Shown in pieces: positions 7,863 through 16,024 of a stretch of 62,148 nt of DNA (position 1 is the first letter of the stretch; each line of letters starts with the position of its first letter). The translations under genes were made by a program, and so were the position numbers. The notes under the pieces are model-generated. The model saw only the letters and a program-made list of their open reading frames with translations, was not told the origin of the DNA and ran no database searches. Source of the DNA: DASZZZ01 sp036260375 (lineage in GTDB: Bacteria > Actinomycetota > CADDZG01 > WHSQ01); contig DASZZZ010000020.1 in NCBI GenBank assembly GCA_036260375.1, positions 1 through 62,148 on the forward strand, read 5' to 3'.

Positions 7863-8834
7863 TCAGCGCAGCGCGATGCCGCGCGCCGCCATCTGCTCGC
7901 GCAGGCGCAGCAGCGCGACGTCCTTGCCCTTGGCCTCGAGCATCACGTCGACGTCCGCGCCGCGCACGACGTCGCGCACGAAGCTCTCGAACGACATCGG
8001 GTCGACCATGTCGGCGTGGGCGCGCAGCGGCGGCGGGACGAGTTGCGTCACGACGCGCCGCCCGACCTTGCGCCTGCGCTCGCCGAGGACCGTGCGTGGC
8101 GACGAGAAGTGCACCTTCGGCGTGACGCCGCGCGGCCACGTCGCGAGCGCCATGTGCAGGGCCTCGTCGTCGGGGATGCGATCGGGGTCGTGGCAGTGGT
8201 GGTGCAGGACGTCCCACACGACCGGACGCCCGATTCGCTCCGAGAGCGCGACGACGTCGCGCAGGGAGAACGAACGGTCGTCGTTCTCGACGACGACGCG
8301 CGCACGGGCTCGCTCCGAGAGGCGCTCGATCGCGCGCGCGAAGCGGTCGAGGCCGCGCTCCGGCCCCCCGGCCGCGCCGCCGACGTGCACGACGACAACG
8401 GCCTGGGGCCCGAGCCCCATCCGGTCGAGCACCTCCGCCTGGACCTCGAGCTCCTCGCGCGCGTTGCGCACCGTCTGCTCGTCCTCGGAGTTGAGGACCG
8501 TGTACTGGCCGGGATGCGTCGACAGCCGCACGCCGAGGTGCTGCGCGCGCTCGCCGGCATCGGCGAGCTCCGCGGCGCACTCGCGCGGCTGCGAGCGAAA
8601 GCGCGTCAGCTCGGGGTGGCTCGCGTACGGCGCGAACGCCGTCGCCATCCGGTACATGCGGACGTCGACCGCGTCGAGGTAGTCGAGGATCGCGTGGAGG
8701 TATCGGATCGAGACGCGCAGGTGGGGGTTGGACTGCCACCGCCGGGCGTCGTGCGACGGCAGGCTGCCGTCGCCGAGGACCTTGACCGCGAACCCGACCC
8801 GTGGCCCCCGCACCAGCCGCGCCGAGCCCGTCAT
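7863..8834 (-). CDS. uvsE: UV damage endonuclease UvsE/UVDE
   Basis: A 323-residue TIM-barrel nuclease of the UVDE family, which nicks DNA 5-prime of UV photoproducts and starts an alternative excision-repair path. Family landmarks in order: GFAVKVLG near the N-terminus, NPHLRVSIRYLHAILDYL, the metal-site segment RLSTHPGQYTVLNS, VVVHVGGAAGG, VVVENDDRSFSL, PVVWDVLHHHCHDP, PKVHFSSPR and HADMVDP. The His, Glu and Asp metal ligands of the three-metal site are all present. Start 8834 gives MTGSARLVRG; the frame is open 40 codons further upstream but that stretch is not family-like. Its upstream end lies about 100 bases from a divergent methyltransferase gene. Confidence 0.93.
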   Translation of the reverse strand: MTGSARLVRGPRVGFAVKVLGDGSLPSHDARRWQSNPHLRVSIRYLHAILDYLDAVDVRMYRMATAFAPYASHPELTRFRSQPRECAAELADAGERAQHLGVRLSTHPGQYTVLNSEDEQTVRNAREELEVQAEVLDRMGLGPQAVVVVHVGGAAGGPERGLDRFARAIERLSERARARVVVENDDRSFSLRDVVALSERIGRPVVWDVLHHHCHDPDRIPDDEALHMALATWPRGVTPKVHFSSPRTVLGERRRKVGRRVVTQLVPPPLRAHADMVDPMSFESFVRDVVRGADVDVMLEAKGKDVALLRLREQMAARGIALR

Positions 8835-8935
8835 GCGCCGAGGTTTCCCCGACCCGCCGCTTCTAGACGCGTGCCGCGCGATTCGACCGACCCCCGCGCC
8901 TCCGGCCGCGCGTCCCGGCCGATCCGGGGTAAGCC

Positions 8936-9817
8936 GTGCCGGTGACCAGACCACGCCTGCCGACCCGCGCCAACGTGCGTTTCGCGCTGAGCGCGCTGCG
9001 CGGCGTCCGCCGGGGGCCGGTGCCGGTCTACGACAGCCTCGGCGCCGACTTCTTCCTGTCGCCCGCGCGCGGGTGGCTCAACCTCGGGCTGTGGGACGGG
9101 CCGGGCGACGAGGCCGAGGCCGCCGTCGCCCCGCGCCGGCTCGTCGAGACGCTCGCCCGGGCGCTGCCGCGCGGCGGCGCCGTGCTCGACGCGGGCAACG
9201 GGCTCGGCGCCCAGGACCCGGTCATCGCCTCGGTCGCGGCGCCGGGTCGCTTCGTGGCGATCAACGTCACGGAGTCGCAGCTGCGCGCCGGGCGCCGCCG
9301 GCTGGACGAGGCGGGCGCGTGGCCGGTGCTCGCCGACGCGACGCGCATCCCGCTCGCCGACGGCAGCGTCGACGGAGTGATCAGCGTCGAGGCCGCGTTC
9401 CACTTCCGGTCGCGGCGCGAGTTCTTCGCCGAGGCGCGACGCGTGCTGCGTCCCGGCGGCGTGCTCGTCATGTCCGACGTGTCCGCCGAGCGCACGATCC
9501 CGCGCACGCCCGCGGAGCTATTCGCGGGGCTGCTGAACCTGCGCGTGTGGGGCTTGCGCGCCCGCGACCAGTGGAGCCGCGCGCGCATCGAGGCGGAGCT
9601 GCGCGACGCGGGGTTCGTCGACGTCGGCGTCGAGGTCGCGACCGACCGCGTGCTGCGCCCCGCGCTCCGCTTCCTGCGCGCGCGGATCGCCGTGCGCCGC
9701 GACGTCCCGCGCGCCTGCCGGACGGGCGCACGTCTGGTGCTGTGGACGTGGACGGTGCTGTGGCGCGGGCGCGCGATCGAGTACCTGCTCGTGCGCGCGT
9801 CGGTCCCGGCGGGCTAG
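8936..9817 (+). CDS. Class I SAM-dependent methyltransferase
   Basis: A 293-residue Rossmann-fold methyltransferase. Motif I is VLDAGNGLGAQD, with Asn where most relatives have Cys or a second Gly. The acidic loop after strand 2 is replaced by INVTESQLRAGRRRL. Motif II is ADATRIPLADGSVDGVISVEAAFHF and motif III RVLRPGGVLVMSDVSAE. The order resembles enzymes that methylate quinones, tocopherol precursors or small lipids, but the substrate is unknown. About 90 C-terminal residues form a basic, hydrophobic tail (LVLWTWTVLWRGRAIEYLL) that could associate with membrane. Its stop shares a CTAG palindrome with the stop of the convergent gene. Confidence 0.82.
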   Translation: MPVTRPRLPTRANVRFALSALRGVRRGPVPVYDSLGADFFLSPARGWLNLGLWDGPGDEAEAAVAPRRLVETLARALPRGGAVLDAGNGLGAQDPVIASVAAPGRFVAINVTESQLRAGRRRLDEAGAWPVLADATRIPLADGSVDGVISVEAAFHFRSRREFFAEARRVLRPGGVLVMSDVSAERTIPRTPAELFAGLLNLRVWGLRARDQWSRARIEAELRDAGFVDVGVEVATDRVLRPALRFLRARIAVRRDVPRACRTGARLVLWTWTVLWRGRAIEYLLVRASVPAG

Positions 9818-10671
9818 AGGACCGCGTCGGCCGCGAGGTCGACCTGGTCGAGCTCGGCGATCGTCGGGATCAGCATGAGGTCGTCGACGCCCGCGTCGGC
9901 GTACGCCGCGACTGCGTCGCGCAGCGCGTCCACGGTCGTGGGCGAGCCCTCGACGATCGCGTCGGCCCACTGCGCGATGAACGCGTAGTAGTCGCGCAGC
10001 GACGCCTCCGCGCCCTCGCGCGCCCGGGGGCCGAGCGCGAAGTACGTGAGCGCGGCGATGCGCGGGGAGCCGTCGCGGCCGGCGTCGGACCACGCGCTTC
10101 GGACCTTCGCCGCCGTGTGCCGCGCGGCCTCGGGTCCGCCGCCTCCCGCCGTCCAACCGGCGCCCCACTCGATCGTGCGCTCGATCGCCTTGTCGCTCGT
10201 GCCGCCGAGCAGCAGCGGTACGCGCCGGCCCGCGCCAGGGACCGACGCCTTGCCCGAGTCGGACAGAGCCTTGCCGTCCCACACGTCGTGCATCGTCTGC
10301 AGGTCGGCGTCGAAGCGGCGGCCGCGCGTGGTGTAGTCCTGGCCGGTCGCGTCGAAGTCGTCGGCGCGCGCGCCGGGCGCGACGCCGAGCACGAGGCGCC
10401 CGCCCGAGATGCGGTCGACGCTCGCGGCCTCCTTCGCGAGCAGCACGGCGTTGCGCGTCGGCGCGACGACGACGTCGGTGACGAGTTCGACGCGCTCGGT
10501 GACGGCCGCCGCCGCGGCGAGCGACACGAGCGACTCGTAGCTCGGGTACACGATGCGGTCGATGGTCGCCAGCGCCGAGAAGCCCGCGTCCTCGGCGCGG
10601 CGCGCCCACGCCGGGATGAGCTCGCCGGGAGCGTCGGCGACGGCGTTCGGGAGCCCTATGCCGATCCTCAT
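9814..10671 (-). CDS. LLM-class (luciferase-like, probably F420-dependent) oxidoreductase
   Basis: A 285-residue TIM-barrel protein of the luciferase-like superfamily: MRIGIGLPNAV start, WARRAEDAGFSALATIDRIVYPSYE, ELVTDVVVAPTRNAVLLAKEAASVDRISGGRLVLGVAPG, and the late GVDDLMLIPTI strand. Family members use F420 or FMN to move hydride to diverse small substrates; the cofactor here is inferred from the short length and actinobacterial setting. An AAAGGAG Shine-Dalgarno lies about 8 bases before ATG 10671. It is divergent from the ArsR gene and shares a 112-base intergenic region with it, so it may respond to that regulator. Confidence 0.85.
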   Translation of the reverse strand: MRIGIGLPNAVADAPGELIPAWARRAEDAGFSALATIDRIVYPSYESLVSLAAAAAVTERVELVTDVVVAPTRNAVLLAKEAASVDRISGGRLVLGVAPGARADDFDATGQDYTTRGRRFDADLQTMHDVWDGKALSDSGKASVPGAGRRVPLLLGGTSDKAIERTIEWGAGWTAGGGGPEAARHTAAKVRSAWSDAGRDGSPRIAALTYFALGPRAREGAEASLRDYYAFIAQWADAIVEGSPTTVDALRDAVAAYADAGVDDLMLIPTIAELDQVDLAADAVL

Positions 10672-10746
10672 GCGTGGCGCTCCTTTCTCGTCGTCTCTCT
10701 CCGCGTCAACATACCGGCTACGTCCGGGCGCCCGTTCTCGACGGCC

Positions 10747-10775
10747 TTGACAACGCCAGTGTGTAAGCCCAGACT
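10747..10775 (+). promoter_or_regulatory. Promoter of the arsR-AHSA1 pair (leaderless)
   Basis: A perfect TTGACA -35 (10747-10752) and a weak CAGACT -10 (10770-10775) are spaced 17 bp apart. The expected transcription start (about 10782-10784) coincides with the GTG start codon at 10784, so the message is probably leaderless. Confidence 0.6.
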
Positions 10776-10796
10776 TACCGTAAGTGGAGACTTACG
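10763..10796 (+). promoter_or_regulatory. Double operator for the ArsR-family repressor
   Basis: Two inverted repeats of the same form, GTAAG-N6-CTTAC, lie at 10763-10778 and 10780-10795; the second extends by one pair to 10779-10796. Their centres are 17 bp apart. The first covers the -10 box and the second covers the start codon, so binding should block initiation of the repressor's own transcript. Confidence 0.75.
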
Positions 10797-11101
10797 CAGA
10801 CTCGCTCGCCGCGCTCGCCGATCCGACGCGCCGCCGCGTCCTCGAGGCGCTGGGGGACGGACCCAAGGCGGTCGTCGACGTCGCGCGCTCGGTGCCCGTG
10901 TCGCGGCCCGCGGTGTCGCAGCACCTCCAGGTCCTCAAGCGCGCCGGCCTCGTCGCCGACGAGCGGCGCGGCAACCGGCGCGTCTACCGCGTCGATCCCG
11001 AGGGCCTCGCGCGCCTGCGCGCGTACCTCGACCGCTTGTGGGACGACGCACTAACCGGCTTCGCCGACGCGGCCGAGGGCCGCGGGAAGGGACGGACATG
11101 A
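10784..11101 (+). CDS. ArsR-family winged-helix transcriptional regulator
   Basis: A 105-residue winged-helix repressor of the small SmtB/ArsR type: ALADPTRRRVLEAL (helix 1), SVPVSRPAVSQHLQVLKRAGLV (turn-recognition helix) and GNRRVYRVDPEGL (wing). No cysteine or histidine metal-site cluster is present, so it is probably not a metal sensor. It belongs to the subgroup paired with AHSA1/SRPBCC proteins, and the next gene is one, joined by an ATGA overlap. The GTG start sits inside the second operator repeat, and autoregulation through the GTAAG-N6-CTTAC sites is likely. The divergent luciferase-like gene may be co-regulated. Confidence 0.88.
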   Translation: METYADSLAALADPTRRRVLEALGDGPKAVVDVARSVPVSRPAVSQHLQVLKRAGLVADERRGNRRVYRVDPEGLARLRAYLDRLWDDALTGFADAAEGRGKGRT

Positions 11102-11550
11102 CGGTTGCCCCGATCGACAAGACCCTGCGCGTGGCGTGCTCGCAGGCGCACGCGTTCGAGACGTTCGTCGACCGCATCTCGGAATGGTGGCCGCTCGAGC
11201 GGCACTCGACGCTCGACGACGCGCGCACGTGCGTGTTCGAGCACGGCGTCGGGGGCCGTGTGTTCGAACGGTCGGGCGCCGGGGAGGAAGCGACGTGGGG
11301 CATGGTCGTCGTGTGGGAGCCGCCGGCGCGCGTGGTGTTCTCGTGGAACCCCACGGGGCGGCCCGCCGAGACGGAGGTCGAGGTCCGTTTCGTCCCCGAC
11401 GGCGACGGCACGGTCGTCGAGCTGGAGCACCGCGGCTGGGACCGCCTCGCGGACGGGCTCGAGACGAGGCCGGAGTACGACTCCGGGTGGGACGGCGTGC
11501 TCGCGCGCTACGCTGACGTCGCGCGCGGACGCGACGCCGCGGCGATCTGA
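11098..11550 (+). CDS. SRPBCC/AHSA1-family protein
   Basis: A 150-residue START/Bet v1-fold protein of the AHSA1 group. The pattern is a first strand (DKTLRVACSQAHAFETFVD), WWPLERHS, a glycine-rich FEHGVGGRVFER turn, WGMVVVWEPPARVVFSW, then a long C-terminal helix. Such proteins bind a hydrophobic ligand in a deep cavity; the ligand is unknown. The start overlaps the ArsR stop (ATGA), so the two are expressed together, a very common actinobacterial pair thought to link ligand binding and gene control. Confidence 0.85.
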   Translation: MTVAPIDKTLRVACSQAHAFETFVDRISEWWPLERHSTLDDARTCVFEHGVGGRVFERSGAGEEATWGMVVVWEPPARVVFSWNPTGRPAETEVEVRFVPDGDGTVVELEHRGWDRLADGLETRPEYDSGWDGVLARYADVARGRDAAAI

Positions 11551-11597
11551 CGCGACCGCGCGCACGCACGGCTGTCGGCTCGACGAGGGGGTCATCG

Positions 11598-11942
11598 ATG
11601 CCGCGGTCACGCCGCCGGACGGGCGCGGTGGTTGCCGCCGCGCTGCTCACGTGCGCGCTCGGGGGCCCGGCCGCCGCGCAGGCCGCCACCGGCTCGTGCG
11701 TCTACGACCCGACCGCCAACGCGTTCCTCCCGGCGGTCGACGCGACGACGCGTGCCCGCCCCGGGGCTCCCGCGATCGCGTCAGGCGTTGCGTCGCTCGC
11801 GTCCGTGGCCGTGTCGGCGGTCGTTCCCACCGCCGGCGCGGCGACGCGTCCCGCCGAGGGCACGCCGTGGGACGCGGCCCCCAAGCTCGCGCCCGAGGGT
11901 CTTGCTCCGGGCCTCGCGGCGTTCCTGTCGGGCCCCTGCTGA
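11598..11942 (+). CDS. Small secreted protein, unknown
   Basis: A 114-residue protein with a clear Sec signal peptide (basic MPRSRRRTG, hydrophobic AVVAAALLTCALGG, cleavage near AQAA-T). The mature part is about 85 residues, rich in Ala, Pro, Thr and Val, with only two cysteines, one near its start (SCVYDP) and one as the final residue (LSGPC). The pair could form a disulphide closing the chain. A GAGGGG Shine-Dalgarno precedes ATG 11598. I do not recognise the family. It ends 2 bases before the convergent CoA-transferase gene. Confidence 0.6.
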   Translation: MPRSRRRTGAVVAAALLTCALGGPAAAQAATGSCVYDPTANAFLPAVDATTRARPGAPAIASGVASLASVAVSAVVPTAGAATRPAEGTPWDAAPKLAPEGLAPGLAAFLSGPC

Positions 11943-11944
11943 CG

Positions 11945-13141
11945 CTACGACGCCGCGATCGCCCCGGCCTCGGCGAGCTCGTCGACGCGCGCGTCGTCGT
12001 AGCGCGCGACGTCGCGCAGCACCTCGCGCGTGTGCTCGCCGAGCAGCGGCGGAGGACGTCTGATCGGGAGCGCGGCGCCGTCGAGACGCCACGGGGGACC
12101 GGTCGCGCGCACGCGGCCCGCGACCGGATGCTGCATCTCGGCGACCATGTCGCGCGCCTGCAACACCGGGTCGGCAAAGACCTCGTCGAGCGTGCGGATC
12201 GGGCCCGCGGGTACGCCGGCATCGTCGAGGCGCGCGACCCACTCGTCCACGGTGCGCGTGCGCAGGATCTCCTCGAGCGCGGCGTACAGCTCGTCGCGCG
12301 CGGCGCGTCGCAGCGCGTTGGTCGCGAAGCGCTCGTCGGCCGCGAGCTCGGGCGCGCCGAGCGCGTCGCAGAAGCGCCGCCACTGGTTGTCGTTGCCGAC
12401 CGAGACGTTGAGGAAGCCGTCGGCGGCCTCGAACGCCCCGTACGGCGTGATCGTCGGGTGGTGGTTGCCGTCGCGGCCCGGCGCCTCGCCCGTCGCGAAG
12501 AAGCGCCCAGCCTGGAACGTCAGCAGCGCCACGACCGAGTCCTGCATCGCGACGTCGACGTAGCGGCCGCGCCCGGTGCGCTCGCGCTCGTACAGCGCGG
12601 CGAGGATCGCGTGCGCGCCGAACATGCCGCCGACGACGTCCGAGATCGGGACGCCGACCTTGACCGGGGGACCGTCGGGCATGCCGGTGAGGCTCATCAA
12701 CCCGGCGGTGCCCTGCACGATCTGGTCGTAGCCCGCCTTGGGCGGCCCGTCCTGGCCGAAGCCGCTGATCGAGCAGTAGACCAGGCGAGCGTCGAGCGCG
12801 CGGAGGTCGTCGGGGCCGAGCCCGAGGCGCGTCATCGTGCCGGGCCGGAAGTTCTCGACGACGACGTCGCTCGCGCGGGCGAGGTCGCGCGCTGCCTGCG
12901 CGCCGCCATCGCTCTTGAGGTCGAGCGCGACGCTGCGCTTGTTGCGGTTGATCGACATGAAGTACGACGACTCGCCCTCGACGAACGGCGGCCCCCAGTG
13001 ACGGGTGTCGTCGCCGCGTCCGGGCATCTCGACCTTGACCACGTCGGCGCCGAGGTCGCCTAGCAGCATGGTGCAGTACGGACCGGCGAGCGCCTGTGTG
13101 AAGTCGAGGACGCGCACGCCGTCGAGCGGCAACGACTCCAT
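11945..13141 (-). CDS. CaiB/BaiF class III CoA-transferase
   Basis: A 398-residue CoA-transferase of the formyl-CoA transferase/CaiB family, the usual length. It begins LPLDGVRVLDFTQALAGPYC, continues with the CoA-contact loop SINRNKRSVALDLKS, VVVENFRPGTMTRLGLG, YCSISGFGQDGP and the TAGLMSLTGMPDGPPVKVG block. The enzyme moves CoA from a donor thioester to a carboxylate. It is the last gene of the leftward catabolic cluster, 4 bases after the molybdenum-subunit gene, so it probably activates the acid that the preceding steps release. Acceptor and donor are not readable from sequence. Confidence 0.9.
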   Translation of the reverse strand: MESLPLDGVRVLDFTQALAGPYCTMLLGDLGADVVKVEMPGRGDDTRHWGPPFVEGESSYFMSINRNKRSVALDLKSDGGAQAARDLARASDVVVENFRPGTMTRLGLGPDDLRALDARLVYCSISGFGQDGPPKAGYDQIVQGTAGLMSLTGMPDGPPVKVGVPISDVVGGMFGAHAILAALYERERTGRGRYVDVAMQDSVVALLTFQAGRFFATGEAPGRDGNHHPTITPYGAFEAADGFLNVSVGNDNQWRRFCDALGAPELAADERFATNALRRAARDELYAALEEILRTRTVDEWVARLDDAGVPAGPIRTLDEVFADPVLQARDMVAEMQHPVAGRVRATGPPWRLDGAALPIRRPPPLLGEHTREVLRDVARYDDARVDELAEAGAIAAS

Positions 13142-13145
13142 CGCG

Positions 13146-15527
13146 CTACGACGCGTCGGGATGGAGCACGTCGAAGAGCTGCTGCGGCGACGCCGGCATC
13201 GCGTCGAAGGGGACGTCCAGGGCGTCCTCGAGCGCGTTGGCGATCGCCGCCGACACCGGGATCACGCCGGCCTCGCCGACGCCCTTGATGCCGAGCGGGT
13301 TCTTCGGCGACGGCGTCTCGGTGTGGTGCAGCTCCGGGCGCGGCACCTCGGTCGCGTACGGGACGAGGAAGTCCATGAAGCTCGCGTTCTGCAGCTGGCC
13401 GTCGGCGTCGTAGTGCATGCGCTCGTAGAACGCGCCGCCGATGCCCTGCGCGACGCCTCCGTACACTTGTCCATCGACCACCATCGGGTTGATGATGCGC
13501 CCGCAGTCGTGCATGACGACGTAGCGCAGGATGCGCATGTCGCACGTGTCGGGATCCACTTCGACGATCGCCGCGTGCACGCCGAACCCGTAGACGCCCG
13601 AGCCGGGGCTGTAGTACTCGACCGCGCCGAGGCCGGGCGCGGTTCCCTCGCGCAGCGGCGTGTCGGCGTCGGCGTACGCCTTGAGCATCAGCTCGGCGGC
13701 GATCTGCGACTCCTTGCCGAACGCGTAGCGCGTCGGGTTGGCGATGATCGCGAGCCGGTTCAACGGAATCGAGCGGTCGGGCACGCCGGCCACGTGCGCG
13801 CCGTGGTCGGCGAACACGACGTCCTCGGGCGCGACCTCGAGCGTGCGCGCCGCGATGTCGGCGGCCTGCCGGCGAACGCTCTGCGCCGCCTTGAGGATGG
13901 CGTTGCCGGCGACGACCGCGGAGCGGCTCGCGAACGTCCCGACGCCGAAGCCGATCCGGTTGGTGTCGCCGGTCACGACCTTGACGCGCCCGACGTCCGC
14001 GCCGAGCTCGTCGGCGACGATCTGCGCGAACACCGTCTCGTGGGCCTGGCCCTGCGTGCCGAGACCCGTCGCCACCGTGACGGTCCCGTCCGGCAGCACG
14101 TCGACGACCGCGCCCTCGTACGGTCCGATGCCGGTGCCCTCGACGTACGCGGCGATCCCGATGCCGAGTTTGCGGCCGGACGCCTTGGCGGCGCGTTGCT
14201 CGGCGCGGAAGTCGTCGTAGCCGACCGCGTCGAGCAGCACGTCGAAGCCCTTCGGGTAGTCGCCCGAGTCGTACACGGTCGGGCCGCCGTCCTGGAACGT
14301 GACCCCGACGTCGTACGGGAACTCGTCGGGCTGGATGAGGTTGCGCCTGCGCACCTCGACGGGATCGAGACCGAGGGCGCGCGCGACCTTCTCCATGACG
14401 CGCTCCATGACGAACGCCGCGTGCGGGCGCCCCGCGCCGCGATACGGCGACGTCGGGACGGTGTTGGTGAACAGCGCCCTGAACTCGTAGCGGTAGTTGG
14501 CGAGCTTGTAGGGACCGGGAAGCTGCGCCGCGGTGATGATCGGCAGGATCAGGCCGTACTGGCAGAACGCGCCGGAATCGTGCAGGAAGCTCGTCTCGAG
14601 GGCGACGATGCGTCCGTCGTCGTCGGCGCCGACGCGCACGCGATGGATCTGGCCCCGCTCGTGGTTCGAGCCGATGAAGTGCTCGCGCCGGTCCTCGGTC
14701 CATTTGACGTCGACGCCGAGACGGCGCGCCGCCCACGGGACGAGAACCTCCTCGGGATAGAACTGGATGACCTTCACGCCGAACCCGCCGCCGACGTCGG
14801 GGGCCTCGACGCGCACGTGCTCGGCGTCCATGCCGAACAGGATCGACAGCCCCCATCGGATGCCGGTGGGCGCTTGCGTCGAGTCGTACAGCGTCAGGCG
14901 ATCCTCCGTCACGTCGTAGCGCGCGACGAGCGCGCGCGCCTCGAGCGGCGTCGACGCGCTGCGCTCCATGCGCAGCTCCCACTCGAAGACGTGGGGTGCC
15001 GACGCGAGGGCCGCGTCGACGTCGCCGTGCTCCTCGCCGCCGCGCCCGGCCTCGTTTCCGTCCATGCCCGAGTGCGCCACGGGCGCGCCCGGGCGCGCCG
15101 CGTCGTCGAGCGAGGCCACCACGGGCAGCGGTTCGAGGTCGACGACGATGCGCGCCGCGGCGTCCTCGGCGACGTAGCGGTCGCGCGCCACGACCATCGC
15201 GATCGGCTGACCCACGTAGCACACCTCCGTCGGCGCGAGCGCGTGCTGCGTCCGCGGCGAGTGCAGGCCCGGGTTGGGGATCAGCAGCGGCAGCGGCTCG
15301 GCGAAGCCGCCGTCGAGGTCGTCGTGCGTGTAGATCGCGAGCACGCCGTCGACGTCGAGCGCGCCGGACACGTCGACGTCGCGTATGCGCGCGTGCGCGA
15401 GCTCCGAGCGCACGAACGCCGCGTGCGCGGCGCCGTGTGCGATGTCGTCGGTGTAACGGCCGCGTCCGGTGACGAGGCGGTCGTCCTCGAGGCGCGGGAC
15501 GCGCTCGCCGAACAGGCGCGTCGTCAC
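13146..15527 (-). CDS. Molybdopterin-binding large subunit, xanthine dehydrogenase/CO-dehydrogenase family
   Basis: A 793-residue large subunit of a molybdenum hydroxylase. It shows the N-terminal a/b-hammerhead domain (GRGRYTDDI, HARIRDVDVSGAL), the molybdopterin-contact segments GGGFGVK and PYRGAGRPHAAF, GLGTQGQAHETVF, and the catalytic Glu in GVGEAG near the C-terminus. The AYxCSFR loop of true CO dehydrogenase is absent, so this is the form-II type that hydroxylates organic, often N-heterocyclic, substrates with water as oxygen source. The GTG start at 15527 overlaps the 2Fe-2S subunit stop (GTGA); the open frame further upstream is shadow. Confidence 0.9.
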   Translation of the reverse strand: MTTRLFGERVPRLEDDRLVTGRGRYTDDIAHGAAHAAFVRSELAHARIRDVDVSGALDVDGVLAIYTHDDLDGGFAEPLPLLIPNPGLHSPRTQHALAPTEVCYVGQPIAMVVARDRYVAEDAAARIVVDLEPLPVVASLDDAARPGAPVAHSGMDGNEAGRGGEEHGDVDAALASAPHVFEWELRMERSASTPLEARALVARYDVTEDRLTLYDSTQAPTGIRWGLSILFGMDAEHVRVEAPDVGGGFGVKVIQFYPEEVLVPWAARRLGVDVKWTEDRREHFIGSNHERGQIHRVRVGADDDGRIVALETSFLHDSGAFCQYGLILPIITAAQLPGPYKLANYRYEFRALFTNTVPTSPYRGAGRPHAAFVMERVMEKVARALGLDPVEVRRRNLIQPDEFPYDVGVTFQDGGPTVYDSGDYPKGFDVLLDAVGYDDFRAEQRAAKASGRKLGIGIAAYVEGTGIGPYEGAVVDVLPDGTVTVATGLGTQGQAHETVFAQIVADELGADVGRVKVVTGDTNRIGFGVGTFASRSAVVAGNAILKAAQSVRRQAADIAARTLEVAPEDVVFADHGAHVAGVPDRSIPLNRLAIIANPTRYAFGKESQIAAELMLKAYADADTPLREGTAPGLGAVEYYSPGSGVYGFGVHAAIVEVDPDTCDMRILRYVVMHDCGRIINPMVVDGQVYGGVAQGIGGAFYERMHYDADGQLQNASFMDFLVPYATEVPRPELHHTETPSPKNPLGIKGVGEAGVIPVSAAIANALEDALDVPFDAMPASPQQLFDVLHPDAS

Positions 15528-16024
15528 GAGTCGTCGTCCGAGCGGGAGTGCGCGTTGCGGATCGCGTCGACGATGCCGGCGTATCCCGTGCAGCGGCACA
15601 GCTGGCCGCCGATCGCGTGCCGTATCTCGTCGTCGGTCATGTCGCCGGCGCGCTCGTAGAACGTCGCCGCGGTCATGAGGAAGCCGGGAGTGCAGAAGCC
15701 GCACTGGAGGCCGTGGTGGCGCTTGAACGACTCCTGCAACGGGTGCAGCGCGCCGCCGGGGCCGGACAGACCCTCGACGGTGCGGACGTCGCGGCCCTCG
15801 GCCTGCACCGCGAGCATGAGACACGACCGCACCGGCTCGCCGTCGACCAGCACCGTGCAGCAGCCGCACACGCCGTGCTCGCAGCCGACGTGCGTGCCGG
15901 TGAGCCCGAGCTCGTGGCGCAGGACGTCGGACAGCAGCCAGCGCGCCTCGACGCGCGCCTCGTGCGGCGCGCCGTTGACGGTCAGCGTCAGCGGCGTGCG
16001 CTCGCCGGGCGCGATCTCCGTCAT
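15524..16024 (-). CDS. 2Fe-2S small subunit of the molybdenum hydroxylase
   Basis: A 166-residue iron-sulphur subunit with two clusters. The ferredoxin-like cluster uses CEHGVCGCC plus a Cys 11 residues later (EPVRSC), and the helical cluster uses LQCGFCTPG and LCRCTGY. It passes electrons from the molybdenum site to the FAD subunit. ATG 16024 overlaps the stop of the FAD-subunit gene (ATGA) and the stop overlaps the GTG of the large subunit (GTGA), so the three are produced together in the order FAD, Fe-S, Mo. Confidence 0.93.
   Translation of the reverse strand: MTEIAPGERTPLTLTVNGAPHEARVEARWLLSDVLRHELGLTGTHVGCEHGVCGCCTVLVDGEPVRSCLMLAVQAEGRDVRTVEGLSGPGGALHPLQESFKRHHGLQCGFCTPGFLMTAATFYERAGDMTDDEIRHAIGGQLCRCTGYAGIVDAIRNAHSRSDDDS

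Noticed and set aside
13005..15659. An 884-codon plus-strand frame across the molybdenum subunit
   Set aside because: Composition is typical antisense shadow (Arg, Val, Asp, His), while the minus strand encodes a well-conserved enzyme.
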